From Phytophthora hibernalis (Eukaryota; Oomycota; Peronosporomycetes; Peronosporales; Peronosporaceae), in contig JAAKBF010000006.1 in assembly GCA_012656075.1 (NCBI GenBank), positions 1-64,000 of the forward strand: 64,000 bases of DNA, in the 5' to 3' direction. The notes beneath the pieces are model-generated. The model did not search any database. It saw nothing but the letters and a program-made list of their open reading frames with translations, and was not told where the DNA came from. A program made the position numbers and the translations under genes. The first letter of the stretch is position 1; the number at the start of each line of letters is the position of its first letter. Of the stretch, positions 1 to 10,754 are shown one piece after another.

Positions 1-1837
1 GCCACCGAGATATGTTGTAAGATCTTTGTCGTAGCTAGTACCAGCTGGTACATAGTTAGTGATATCAAGCATTTTCATGTCCGATGTAGCAATGCACATG
101 TAGCTGGGGTTCTTGATGACAGATTTGATGTTGTCGGTACCAATTACGGCAAACAAATCCTTCTTAATCAAGTTAATATCGTATCGACCAGAATTGAAGC
201 CGAATAGTGGTACTTGCTGTTTCAGTTTCCCGTAATCAGATCTTTGCTTACCAAAACCAAGACTGCGGTGAAAGTCAAAGAAGCTGGCATACTTCCCTCT
301 TCAATCCAACTCTCAACATCAGGCATCTTGTAGGTCTTACCAAGCTTTACACCTGGAAGTTCCATGCCTGTCAGACCGTGAGCATTGATGAGTTTTTGAA
401 GAAGCAATTTGTACTTATTGACATTGTACTGCTGGATCTTCACGGATACATCACCGATGTATTTGAACATATCCGTAAGCAGCACCTTTGGATCGTCATT
501 TTCAAAGCAACGCACCTCCTCGGTTAAGCTATCAGCTACTGATACTGACACAGGAATATGTTCGTTCGTGAAGACAGTATTCTCCCCGTGTTGAGTCGCG
601 GTAGGCTTAAGAATGGCCTCAAAGTCATAAACGATGAAGTGATCGATGTACTGGTCAGCATCCTTGATGGAATACTTAGTAAGCAGTGATCGTATCGTGT
701 TCTGAGCCGGTTTGTAAATAGTTGGCTCAGCGGGAAGCTCTCAATATTTACAAGCTCACACTGATTCTTCTTGTGATTTTTCAGCTTTTCAGCGCTGATA
801 AAAACCATTTCACACTTAGGACATTGATACTTAGACTGAAGCATATCGATGTTCTTAATGTAAAGAGCGTGATTCTCGTGCGATAGAATATCCATAGCTT
901 CATACCCCTTGTCCGATCTACGAATGCATTTTACATTTCCAGAAACTACATCCATATTATATACGTTAATACCATGTTGGAAGCAGTCCTCAACCTCATC
1001 GAGCTGTAGTAGGTCAATGGGCTTGAAGCTTCGAAATAGGCTCAACGTTTAGTTAACCCCCTTGAAAGAGCAATAGCGCTTGAATGCCTCCTTCACCTGA
1101 GCCTGAATTCTGCGAGGATCCTTCTTAGAGCTCTGGAATGTATGCCAGGCGATGCAGTGGAAGACGCACTTGTTGTTGGTCTTAGGGAAGTTGATTACAT
1201 GCTTGTTTTCGCGAATAATCTGAGGGATGACAGTTTCGCTGTCCCCCAGAGCATGGTCGCGATGGTAGATGAATATCTTGAATGCAGTGATCGCCTTGAG
1301 CTTATACCCGGAGCTGGGGTAGTTCAGTTTGTCAGCCAACTCCATAGAACGGATTTCCGAAATCACCTTCTTTCGAATATCAGCCTTGCTGTTGATAGCG
1401 ACAGGCTTATTGAACACATACGTGGTAGCGAGATTTGGATAGAAGTAGCGAGTATCATCAGGATCGGTCTTGCTTACAAGTTCGAACCCAAGAGCAACAT
1501 TTACCTTAAACGCACTCGCCTGAGTCGAAAGAACATTCTCGAGCTTGTCGTAGAAAACAGAAGGCTCAACACCCTCATATAGGTGTGATTCCATGTGATT
1601 ACCATTGTAAAAACGGTACTTAGGATCAGCCTTGTAGTCAGGCGACAAGTGTTTCTCAAGGGTTTCAATCGAAACATTGTACTGCTTAGCTACCAATCTC
1701 AGGTTGATTGGGCGCGAAACGTTGCTTACATAAACCATCTTACCCGTTCTACCACGCACCTTAACACGGTAGCTACTACCCCATTTGATAGCTTGGATAT
1801 TTAATCTCTTTAATCCTTCGAGCTCGTGTGCAAACAT
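1..1837 (-). pseudogene. Maverick/Polinton-type protein-primed DNA polymerase B (partial, broken)
   Basis: N-terminal and exonuclease part of a family B, protein-primed DNA polymerase of the Maverick/Polinton kind; the palm and fingers lie beyond the left edge. From the start at 1837 there is an N-terminal domain with a conserved VFHCIAWH stretch, then a C2H2-like finger (CPKC...LKNHKKNQC, about 760-840), then exonuclease motif I (VYDFEAIL, near 620-645) and motif II (FGFNSGRYDINLIK, near 155-200), followed by MLDITNYVPAGTSYD. I see an in-frame TAA at 1049-1051, a frameshift near 740 and another near 290. The motif order is known for Polinton and adintovirus polymerases. The copy cannot encode a full enzyme as written. 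Confidence is high for the family and moderate for real decay rather than sequence error. Confidence 0.85.
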
Positions 1838-2070
1838 GTTGCCTATATATTGTTGGGTATATTATTCTTCGTAGATATGACTTTATAATCTTTTGGATCT
1901 TGTATCAGGATCGACTTTATATCATACTAATATACAAAAATCTGAAATGAATTAATTCAGATATTTGGAGTATGCCTTGGTGGAGGTTTTAAGCCAGTTA
2001 TTTGAAGCGTGTTGTCGGCGTCAGTCATTGGCTATATTCTTGACTTTTTATCTGAGAAAAAATTGATTAA
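1838..2070. other. AT-rich spacer, nothing recognised
   Basis: About 230 bases between the polymerase relic and the small basic ORF. It probably belongs to the terminal region of the Polinton, but I could not find its terminal inverted repeat or target duplication. Confidence 0.4.
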
Positions 2071-2274
2071 TTAATTAAGTTCAGTTTCAGCGCTTTCTGT
2101 TTCGTTAAGTTCGGTTCTGGGCTTACGCTTGCGAGCTCGAATCTGCTTTCTATTCTTGTCGTCGTAGCTCTTTTGATACGACAAGCGAGCGTCGCGTGTG
2201 CGCTGGTAGTAGCGCTTCTGTGCTGCTTTGATACGTTCCTTGCTAGCTTGGTATTGCTCAGGAGAGTACGCCAT
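2071..2274 (-). CDS. small basic protein, probable Polinton accessory ORF
   Basis: 67-codon ORF starting at an ATG. It is rich in Lys, Arg, Tyr and Gln, with YYQRTRDARLSYQKSYDDKNRKQ-like spacing, and is strongly basic with no membrane segment. Repeated Tyr/Lys helices of this type occur in small proteins of Polintons and large DNA viruses, often as predicted DNA-binding or HNH-linked proteins, but I do not recognise a defined family. It lies upstream of the polymerase on the same strand, 233 bases away, which fits membership in the same element. It could also be a chance ORF. Confidence 0.4.
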   Translation of the reverse strand: MAYSPEQYQASKERIKAAQKRYYQRTRDARLSYQKSYDDKNRKQIRARKRKPRTELNETESAETELN

Positions 2275-2369
2275 GTTACTATATTACTAACTTTATATTT
2301 ATCACGATCGATCAACAAATACTTGGTAATTGAGAAGTTGAAAACACAATGCTTCCATTAAATTATTAA

Positions 2370-2796
2370 TCATTTCCTCTTTCCTCTTCCTCTGTTTCTC
2401 TTTGTGCTCTGTGAGGGTTGTTGTTGTTGAGGTTGTCGCTGAGCTTCAGTAGCAGGAAGCAGCGAAGTGTGCTCGGTCAATTCTTGATGCTGCGCTCCAG
2501 CAGCAAAAGTCAGGTCGGTCATTTCTTGTCGCTGGGCTTGTAACGGTGTCTCGTCCTTCGCTACCTCGATCATGTTGTCAAGCTTCGATTTCCAATGTTG
2601 CGAATATGACAGAATCGCCCCCATCGCAATGTCAACACCAATCATCCGACACACGATAAGCGAGCGGCCAGGAGCTGTTAAACATCCTTTTTCGTCGGTT
2701 GGATTCTCTCCGAAGGCCAAAACAATGATTGTAATGACCGCCAATATGACAGGTACGAAGCATTGAGCGTTGATGATCCACCGTCTGTATCCTGCT
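2370..2796 (-). CDS. possible second exon or separate ORF with one membrane segment
   Basis: Open frame with a hydrophobic segment (CFVPVILAVITIIVLAFG), a middle part SQHWKSKLDNMIEVAKDETP, a Gln-rich stretch and a basic tail ending KRNRGRGKRK. It begins directly after a good 3' splice site (TTGTGTAG, 2797-2804) whose partner GTACGT lies at 2847-2852 in the CRN pseudogene. It may therefore be the C-terminal exon of that gene, but the open frame does not match the phase of the upstream exon. I do not recognise a CRN C-terminal domain family here. It could also be an unrelated ORF. Confidence 0.3.
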
Positions 2797-2852
2797 CTAC
2801 ACAAGAAAATTAGCAACAGCATATTCAAACGATTAGGGGCGAGAATACGTAC
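2797..2852 (-). other. candidate 56-base intron in the CRN locus
   Basis: On the minus strand the sequence starts GTACGT and ends TTCTTGTGTAG, a typical short oomycete intron. It separates the end of the CRN N-terminal domain from the ORF at 2370-2796. Confidence 0.45.
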
Positions 2853-3252
2853 GCTTATATTTCAGCGCTCTGGAAGCAGTTCCACCAATGTCAACGCGAA
2901 CATGACCCGGAACCACCACCAGAACGTGAACATGGCCCTTTCAGCAGCTTTTTCTGCAACTCACTTCGCCCAGATCTCCACTATCAGTCCAACGTCTCGT
3001 AATTCCGACGGTAAACTGTAGATGTTTATAGCCACTAGTGTCCTCACACCTTGCAGCGCGTCAGCCCCGTCAGCCACGCGCCGTCCTGCTTCTTCGCCAG
3101 GAAGAGCTGCAGGTCCTTGGCGTCAAAAGTAATAGTCGAAGAGTTCTTTGCCTTGATCGCCTTCTTCAAGTCTCCCACCGACTGACCCTCGTCTATGTCC
3201 ACAGGAAAACGTTTCCTGCCACACCAACGATAGCACAGAAGAGCTTCACCAT
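2833..3252 (-). pseudogene. Crinkler (CRN) effector N-terminal domain, frameshifted
   Basis: CRNs are secreted oomycete effectors that act inside host cells. The conserved N-terminus directs translocation and the variable C-terminus acts mostly in the nucleus. The start at 3252 reads MVKLFCAIVGVAGNVF. After a one-base loss (CCTGTGG, expected CCCTGTGG) it continues VDIDEGQSVGDLKKAIKAK, then LQLFLAKK (LFLAK motif, about 3085-3111), GAWL, EDTSGYKHLQ and HVHVLVVVP (HVLVVVP motif, about 2908-2934). At least three frame changes are needed to join these blocks, so the copy is broken as written. The HVLVVVP junction is where CRN C-termini are normally exchanged; here it is followed by a short tail and a candidate intron. 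Family assignment is firm. Confidence 0.88.
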
Positions 3253-3413
3253 CTTTCCTCCACGCGGCAGATTCTAGAATGAGGGAGAATTTCTGGAAGG
3301 AAGGTTACTACATATCGTACCCTTGGTTACTCCCTTTCGCACTTGCGTATCTGTGCCGAAGAGCACCACGCAATCGTCTCAGCCCTGCAAGTGATTTATT
3401 AATGTCTAAGGAT
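3253..3413. other. spacer between CRN pseudogene and globin-like gene
   Basis: 161 bases, upstream of the CRN start and downstream of the globin-like stop (both on the minus strand). It would hold the CRN promoter. No clear oomycete initiator element was identified. Confidence 0.35.
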
Positions 3414-4370
3414 TCATCCGAACACTGTTACATGAAGTTGTTGTGCTAGCTGGAGCGATTGAATTCTCTTTGATCGATTGCGGGCGTAAATTGGACTGGA
3501 GGTCGTTGATGTTGGGGCTACCTCCGCCTTGGCCATCTCGCGAGCCTTGGATACATGCTGGTCCATCGTACGCCGGTGAGCGTCGAGTAGAATGACGCAG
3601 CAGAGAGCGTACAATCGGCGCCAGGCCTCTTCAATTTGAGGCGTCCACAATGCACCAGAACACTCCTTCATGGCAAATATCAGAGCGACTCCCAGTGGAT
3701 CGTAGTGCTCCATCTTGACGCCAAAACGCAGATGTGTGTGCATCAGACTCTCCACACGCTCCACCATATTGTCTCCTACTAGAATAGTCCGCAAGCCAGC
3801 GCTGATATGAACCAGCACCTTGCTGCGCACCACCATCGACGACCGAAATATTGGCTTGAGAGCTGGCGAGTTGTGATCCAGGAACGCGTAAAATGTATCG
3901 TAGAGTTGAGTGATGCGCGAGTTGCTCTGGGAGTTATTGGTGCTTCGTTTACTGTTGGTTGACGGCCCAACTTCAAAGAACGCCTCATTCCAGAGGCTGC
4001 AGCTGTAATTCTGTGACTTGCGGTGGAGGTTGTGTAGTACGGGAAACTCGGCAGGTGTTTGTTCACGACCAGTATTTGCCCTCGCGAAAGCTTGCGTGGT
4101 CTTCGGTCGTCTGGCGCTGCGAAGACGGAGTTGCACGTACAGCTCAAGTACACCCCATAAACCCTGTTTCCTCTTGCCTGCAAAACTCGCAAGTAAACAG
4201 TGTGAAGTGGTGGGTCTATTGACCCAACGAACGGGTGCTGCTAATTGCAAAACGCAACGAACATCAGCTGAGCAATATGCTGATGGGGCAAGTTGCCAGA
4301 AATAGGTCCGAGAATCAGAACACGAAGGCAGGTAAACGTTTTTGCCGGTGCACGACTTCATCATGAACAC
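3414..4370 (-). CDS. globin-like protein
   Basis: 318-codon ORF whose C-terminal half (about residues 155-285) has a globin pattern. It shows F..FLDHNSPALKPIFRSSM, then KVLVHISAGLRTIL, then the proximal-histidine segment LMHTHLRFGVKMEHYDPLG with the usual H-x3-GV spacing, then ALIFAMKE...LWTPQIEEAWRRLYALC. A haem-binding, oxygen-sensing or oxygen-handling role follows from the family, not from this sequence alone. The first 140 residues look unlike a domain (Arg/Ser/Cys-rich), so the true start may be internal or an intron may be read through. The tail after the globin fold is Ser/Thr-rich and probably disordered. It is divergent from UTP13 with a shared 218-base upstream region. Confidence 0.6.
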   Translation of the reverse strand: MFMMKSCTGKNVYLPSCSDSRTYFWQLAPSAYCSADVRCVLQLAAPVRWVNRPTTSHCLLASFAGKRKQGLWGVLELYVQLRLRSARRPKTTQAFARANTGREQTPAEFPVLHNLHRKSQNYSCSLWNEAFFEVGPSTNSKRSTNNSQSNSRITQLYDTFYAFLDHNSPALKPIFRSSMVVRSKVLVHISAGLRTILVGDNMVERVESLMHTHLRFGVKMEHYDPLGVALIFAMKECSGALWTPQIEEAWRRLYALCCVILLDAHRRTMDQHVSKAREMAKAEVAPTSTTSSPIYARNRSKRIQSLQLAQQLHVTVFG

Positions 4371-4588
4371 AACTGCGAAACGGGCTCCGTCATCGCAACA
4401 TCCCTGTAGAACAACTCACCGTTCACTGAACAATGCATGCACTTCAACTCCATCGTGTAGCCATGTGTCGAACACCGAGACAACAAACTTCAGGTATGCC
4501 ACGTAATAACCAAAATCAACTATTTAGTACTCTTTCCAAAGCTGCAGTCAAATTCCGCACACCGTAACCTTCCACGTGCCTCTCGACC
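4371..4588. promoter_or_regulatory. shared upstream region of globin-like gene and UTP13
   Basis: 218 bases between two divergent starts. No TATA box at a convincing position. A pyrimidine-rich stretch (TCAAATTCCGCACACC, about 4549-4564) lies just upstream of the UTP13 ATG and could contain its initiator. Assignment is by position only. Confidence 0.4.
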
Positions 4589-7336
4589 ATGACGGACGCT
4601 GTGCAGGTCGCCGCCGGCGCTTCCGGCAGCTATTCAAGCCACTCAGGACTGTCAAGATCTGGCGCACTGTCAAGACGCACGCGGGTGTGTACACGGGCGG
4701 CAAAGTGGAGCTTTTCCATGGTCGCGCAGGCCCCGACTCGGAGCCCAAGGCGCTCATGGCCTGCATGCTGCACGACGACGTGGCCGTCGTGGACGCCGAG
4801 ACCGGAGAGCTGCAGCACTCTGCAGCAGGACGTGGAGGACGAGGAGGCCAAGGAGTCCTTCGTGGTGTTCGCTGTGAGACCAGGCAAGAAGAACCAGCTC
4901 GTGACGGCTGGCCGCAACCTGTTGCTGCGTGTGTGGGACCTGGACACCTTCAAGTGTGTTCGTACGATCAAGGCTCATGAGACGCCCGTGCTGGCAATGG
5001 GATTCGACCCGTCGGGCACTCTATTGGCCACAGGAGGCAGCGACCGCACAGTCAAGGTGTTCGACGTGGACAAGGGCTTCTGCACGCACAACTTCCGCGG
5101 TCATTCTGGTATCGTGACTCTCGTGCAGTTCCACCCGGACGCGGCGCGACTTTCGCTCGTGTCGGCCAGTGACGACGCCACCGTGCGCGTCTGGGACTTG
5201 TACACGCAGAAGCAGGTGGCGTGCATCCAGGACCACATGAGCCTCGTTACCAGTGTGGCCTTCTCGGAAGATGGCTACACCATGCTGTCCGCTGGACGTG
5301 ACAAGGTGGTTAACTTTTGGGACTTGAGGGACAACAAGCTCACCAAGACGGTGCTGGTGCACGAAGCTGTTGAAGGACTCGTGGTAGTGCCGTCGACATT
5401 TAAGTGCGTCACGAAAGCGGCTGACAAGACGCAGGATAACAAGTCCATCTACTTCCTGACTGCTGGAGAGATGGGCACGCTTCGGTTGTGGCGTAGCAGC
5501 GGAAGCGTTTGCGAAACCGTGTTCACACAAAAGTCGGATGTCTCGGCGTCTCTTACGTACACGGATCTGCTGCACGCAGCGAAGTTGTCGTTGTGTCTTC
5601 GGAGCAGAAATTCCTGGTGTTTGATGAAAAGTTGTCTCGACGCACTCAGATTATCGGCTACAACGACGACATTCTTAACCTCAAGTACGTCCCGGCGGCT
5701 GATGCAAGCGGAGCGCCTTCGGATTTGCTTGCCGTGGCCACGAACAGCGAACAAATTCGTCTTCTGAACCGCAACACGCTGTCTTGCGATCTCCTTTCGG
5801 GCCACACAGACATTGTGATGGCACTTTCGGTTTCCCCAGATGGTCGATGGCTTGTGAGTGCTTCAAAGGACAGGACCGCTCGGCTTTGGGATCTGCGGCC
5901 TACTGGTGGTAAGAAGACAAGCAAGAATCTGCCGCGCTGTGTGGCCACTTGCGCTGGTCACACTGAGTCTCTTGGCGCGGTTGCTATTTCGCAGCGCGCT
6001 TCCAGCTTTGCTACAGGTGCTGCTTTCTTTGTTACTGGTAGCTCGGACAAGACTAAAGATGTGGAGCCTTCAGCCACTTGCTGGATCCTACGCTACACCT
6101 GCGAAGCCTCCACCCACGGAGCTGTCGATTTCCACCCTGGGTGCTGTGAAAGCTCACGACAAAGATGTGAACGCCCTTGCGGTCTCGCCCAATGACCGCT
6201 TTATTGCTAGTGCATTGCAGGATAAGCTTATCAAGGTGTGGCACTCGCAGCAGGGGGTGCCGGTCGTCTCCTGACGTTGGCTGGTGTTTGCCGTGGCCAC
6301 AAGCGTGGTGTGTGGGCTGTTGAGTTTTCTCCGGTCGATCAGTGCCTTGCGTCTGCTAGTGGTGACAAGACTGTCAAGGTGTGGTCAGCCAAGGACTTCT
6401 CGTGCTTGAAGACGTTCGAGGGCCACACTGCGTCTGTGCTGAATGTGCAGTTCGCTTGCGCTGGTATGCAGCTGCTGTCTGCGGGTGCGGATGGACTCGT
6501 GAAGCTCTGGACCATCAAGAGCAACGAGTGCGAGGCTACGCTGGACAATCACGAGGATAAAATTTGGGCTCTCGCTGTGTCGAAGGACAGCTCCGAGATG
6601 GTCAGTGGTGGTGCCGATTCTACAATCAACCTTTGGCGTGACTTCACGGAAGAGGAGGAGCGCTCTCAGCAGGATGACCGCGACGCCAAGCTGCTAAAGG
6701 AGCAGGAACTTTTCAACTGCCTGCGCAACAACAAGTTGCTGGACGCTGTGCAACTCGCATTTGAGCTGAACCACCCGAACCGCATGCTCCAGATTCTGCG
6801 CGACCTGCTTGAAGGCCCGCGGCACAAGGATCAGCCGTGCTTCCAGGTGGTAAACCGATTGACCCGGACAACTTTTCGCCTGAGGACATATTTTCGCCAG
6901 TGGTGGTCAGTCTGGAGGACGAGCAGCTGACGACGTTGACAGAATGGTTGCGCGACTGGAACACTAACGCTCGCAACACGAGTGTGTGCCAAGTTCTGGT
7001 TAGCACAATTCTTCGTGAGCTGCCTCCTAGCCGCCTGAAATCGATGGATGGAGTTTCCAAGACCGTAGAGGCTCTTATTGCTTACAGCGAGCGCCACTTC
7101 CAGCGTATCGACCGCATTCTCAGATGTCTTACCTCGTGGACTTTAGTATTGTGACCATGAAAAATTTGCTGCCGGTTGGCGAAAGCGAGTCAGCCGTGGA
7201 GAAGACAGACAGTGATAACGAAGCAGATGAGGAGGAAAAGGAAGAAAAGGTACAGACCAAGGTGCAAACCATCAAGCAGCCACGGAAGCGTGGCAAGGCT
7301 GCTGCCAGTGGAAAGACCAAGAAGCAACGAGTGTAA
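4589..7336 (+). CDS. UTP13: UTP13/TBL3-like WD40 protein of the SSU processome (frame interrupted)
   Basis: Orthologue of yeast Utp13 / human TBL3, a nucleolar WD-repeat protein of the UTP-B complex needed for early 18S pre-rRNA processing. The ATG at 4589 has a good context (ACCATGA). In order I see GGKVELF, LLLRVWDLDTFKCVRTIKAH, GGSDRTVKVFDVDKG, FRGHSG, SASDDATVRVWDLY, SAGRDKVVNFWDL, FLTAGEMGTLRLW, SGHTDIVMALSVSPDG, SASKDRTARLWDL, SALQDKLIKVWH, SGDKTVKVWSAKDFSCLKTFEGH, GADGLVKLWTIKSNEC and the Utp13 C-terminal helical domain (LLDAVQLAFELNHP...SERHFQRIDRIL), then an acidic/basic tail ending KTKKQRV. The family order is complete. The reading frame changes near 4640, 4815, 5575, 6055, 6255, 6840 and 7120. 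Several are one-base losses in homopolymers (for example GGGGG for GGGGGG near 6255). Sequence error is likely; a decayed duplicate is the alternative. Confidence 0.9.
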
Positions 7337-7373
7337 ATAGTTCCTCTCATAGAGCCTTTGCTGTGGGCGCTTT

Positions 7374-8425
7374 TCATGTTTCAGACTTTTGTCCATGTCG
7401 TTTACCTTTCTTCTTGCTCGTGCTCTCTTTCGTAGATTCCAGACCCTCAGCTACATCGTTATCCTCCGATCGCCCGTTGATTTTCATGGTGAGAAATAGT
7501 TCCTCCAGGCCAGCAGTACGACAGGCAGCAGCCAAGTCAGACATGCCATTCTCCGGGAACTCATGAAATTACCTTGAGGTAGACGTCTGAGCGACTCGAT
7601 ACCTCTTGAGCAACCCTCTCTTAATTCTTCCGCCTGCTCACCTCGCACTGTGATCTGCTTCCAGCGAAGATGTTGGAGTCGACGCACATACTCCTGCACA
7701 TTGTCTTCAGCACCCTCGACAATCACGACGCCAGGCCAGCCAATCTTGCTAAACCCACAAAGTTGCAGCTCTAATGCGCACTCCTTCACCACACGCCGTT
7801 TGTTGGATGCAATGATGCGGTGGAAGTAAATGGCACGGCGACCCAGCACCACCGGCGATAATTCATTCTCAGCAGCACAGACCGGAACAACTTGATCGTC
7901 GAAGTTTGTATTGAAGTGCACTTGAGATTGAAACTCTTGCATATGCTGGTACAGCTGCAGCCCGACCACTTCTTGAACCGCACAAGCAGCAGAACTCAAG
8001 TCGACCAGCTCAGCGTGCAGTTTCTCCATATCCATCCGTGAAAGTTGAGGACACTGCACTTCGAACGTCATGGACCCACTTTCTGGGTATCGTGGTGGAC
8101 ACGTGAGTGTCAATGACGGCACCTCACGGCTGAAAGCTAGATCCTGTTCACATAGCAACATATTATGGTACCGGTATGAGCAAGGCACTTCAGTCTCCAA
8201 TTACAACATTCATGGTATCACCTGATAGTAAAATGTGTACTGAATCTGGCACTCAGGTCGTGCTGGTTGGGCGGCTTCGTAGCCCTGAGCGAGGTATTCC
8301 TCGAGCAAAGACTTGGCCTGCATGTCAGCCTGTAGCTCCTGTTGATCGGGGAACATGCTGAGCATGCACTCAAGCTCGTCGAGCTACTGCTGAGCCGCCG
8401 AAAGCCTGCTATCCGTCAGCTTCAT
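7374..8425 (-). CDS. RWD domain / DUF1115 protein (RWDD2-like), frame interrupted
   Basis: RWDD2-type protein of unknown molecular role. The N-terminus (8425 down to about 8220) reads LDELECMLSMFPDQQELQ and ends in CQIQYTFYYQ, a typical RWD fold. A second open frame (8200-7560) carries LTLTCPPRYPESG, the RWD signature YP, and then DUF1115: GRRAIYFHRIIASNKRR, LQLCGFSKIGWPGVVIVEG and VRRLQHLRWKQ. The end of the protein (FPENGMSDLAAACRTAGLEE...GKRHGQKSET, stop at 7374) is in another frame after a one-base loss near 7560. There is also an in-frame TAG near 8384 and a break near 8215. It converges on UTP13 with only 37 bases between the two stops, typical spacing in oomycete gene islands. Confidence 0.8.
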
Positions 8426-8652
8426 TGAAATGGCGATACAAATCAAGGGTGAATTGAAGGTAATTGTGTACTTAGGCCCGTTCTTAACGGGATCATCGGA
8501 GCATGATCGCTATCGAGGCTTGGGGTATGAGCTGACGGTCGTTCTTGAGAAAATCGTGATCCTGTTCTATGAAGAGACTCGAGACTCGACCGTTGGTACT
8601 CAGAGCAGGGGGTTGTTGGAAACGTGTTTGCTTCCATTTCCACTCCGGCAAG

Positions 8653-9561
8653 ATGGAGCAAGGTGATTCAGCCACAGCAGTACCGAGTAGCAAGTGGACG
8701 GCTCGTCAAAAGCCAAACAGAAAACGATCTGTGCTGACAAGTATAGCGACTGGAACATGGACCAGCTGAAGCTCGAGTGTACCGCCAGGAGCCAAGAATA
8801 CGAAGAAAGAAGAGCGTGTTGCCATTCTTGCCATGTATGACAACTCCAAAGGTGGTGTTGCATTGCTTCTAGACAAGCAACGGCTAGGCAAACGTTCGAA
8901 GACCTCAACAGACCAAGATGAAGCGCGTCGTAGCCGATACTGCATGTTTCGCCTCATAAACGTGCTCTTTTCACACGACTTCTTCCAGCGCTTTCTTGCT
9001 TCCGGGGACCAGCTCACTAGAAAACAATTGGATGAAGGGGGTCTCGGTTTTGGGAGGAAGTGGCCGCTTCATTTAACACCGAACGACACATACGATCGTC
9101 TCGTCAACAACAACTCGTTGTTTGATGGTATTTGTCCGGACCAGATCACAGTGCATTCCGCAGCAAAACTCAGAGCGATGTGGAAAGAAGTGCATTCTAA
9201 CTTCTCGAAAGCTGAGGCACGCAACAAGCTTTCAGGCGCGCATGCAGAATTTTGGAACTTCTGCCAAGGTGACAAGGCAGTCATGTACTTGAACTTGTGG
9301 TGCGACGAACGAGGAGAAGGGCGCGAATTTTGCGGGAGCTGCGTATACAAAGACAACGATGATGATTCAACTCAGGAAGGTAAATCATCATCAACCACGC
9401 CCCCAAATCTCAAACGGCGTAAGAGTGTGGATCCAATTGCCTCTCTGGTTGACACATTAAAAACGTTGGTCGAGACCGAAACTGGAGAGAAAAGCGAGCT
9501 GATTGCTGAGAAGACTGCACTTGCACGTGTGCAGCGTGAACACGTCGAGCGCGGGGTATGA
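8653..9561 (+). CDS. Harbinger ORF1, putative DNA-binding partner protein
   Basis: Clean open frame 8833-9561 (242 codons), probably starting upstream near the ATG at 8653 after one or two frame changes. It contains LFSHDFFQRFLASGDQLTRKQLDEG, a segment LNLWCDERGEG, a basic patch PPNLKRRKS and a C-terminal helical stretch that looks like a coiled coil. PIF/Harbinger elements encode two proteins: the transposase and a Myb/SANT-like protein that brings it to DNA. I infer this is the second one from position and convergence with the transposase. A SANT signature is not obvious by eye. Confidence 0.6.
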
Positions 9562-9636
9562 TAGATAAAATGGCTGCGATCATCAATGCAAAAGTTGTGC
9601 AGCTTCATAGATGTTTTAATCACGAGACCAGCGTGA

Positions 9637-10541
9637 TTAAAGTCCACTGTGAGGCCATTGAAATATCTGCCATTTGTTGACTAACAAGCCAAAGGACATT
9701 TCAATCCGAATGCGTAGCTGCGAAACGTAGAAGTTGTAGTCACTGTACGCTGAGCTTTTAATTTCAGGCTTCGTAAAAGGAACTAGCATCGAGGGCGCAA
9801 GTCCGTACGCGTTATCGCCAATTATATAGTATCCAAATGGGAGTTCTGCAATGGCGGCACTCAGTGGCCATTTTGAAAAGGCTACACTGTCAGAAACTTT
9901 GCCTGGTGAGATGAAGCAATAGCCGATAAATTTGCACGACGCATCACACAATGCTTGTACGTTTATTCCGTAGGTGAGATAGTGCCCCGAAAAAAATGAA
10001 GACCTCCTTGGTACTCGGCGCCCTGATCTGGCACAACCACCCATCAATGCACCCAACGCAGTCAGTTAAAATGCGGTTTCAGCTCAGTGCTGAAAAGCCA
10101 TCCGCTGCGGCTTGAATAGCGCGAAAATCATTCACAGGGGTTCCCAGGGTGATCACAAATCGCGTGCATGACTTCCACTAGAATACTGTAGAATGCAGAG
10201 GCACTCACCCCCGCAAGCACTCGAATTGTATGGTACGGTCCTTCGGCCAGCCACGATATCGTCATTTGGACCATGTTAACAACCTCTATGGGTTTGGTGC
10301 CGGTTCTATTCCATGACTGTAGCTCGACCCGTTGTAGTGCCGGCGTCAGCAACTGCACCATAACGTCAAATGCGGCAGCACTCATTCTATTGTACCGCTT
10401 AAATTGGCCTTGTAGCAGCAGACGATCGCGGTGAGGAACCCACTCCAAACGCTGGCGAGAGACAACCTTTGCACGATAGCTCTTGGATCGATGCGCAACA
10501 GCCACCACAGACATCACCAAGGCATTTGCAGTGATTTTCAT
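9637..10541 (-). pseudogene. PIF/Harbinger DDE transposase (broken)
   Basis: DDE_Tnp_4 nuclease. The N-terminal part (10541-10140) has FKRYNRMSAAAFDVMVQLL and MVQMTISWLAEG. The catalytic part follows with first Asp in VGCIDGWLCQIRAPS (near 10050), KVSDSVAF, second Asp in IIGDNAYGL (near 9810) and Glu in RIRIEMSFGLL (near 9700). The copy has an extra base in a C-run near 10138, an in-frame TGA near 10080 and a frameshift in a T/G run near 9998. It is therefore probably non-autonomous as written. Confidence 0.88.
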
Positions 10542-10754
10542 TCCTACAGATGTAGTTGAGATCCGTGACCCGAGCCTCGAGAACCTGGTTCTCGAGGTTA
10601 AATTGGTTCGGTTCGTGTCGTACTTAAAGGAACGAACCTCTGTGAAACGACAGAACCTCTTCCTTTCCTCGCGATACGGTTGGGCAAGACGGAAACTGCT
10701 CAGTGCAGCTATAGCGGGATACAGCTCAACCCGCGGTGATCATGATGCACGCGC

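Noticed and set aside
1142..1582. 146-codon plus-strand frame
   Set aside because: Antisense of the Polinton polymerase N-terminal domain.
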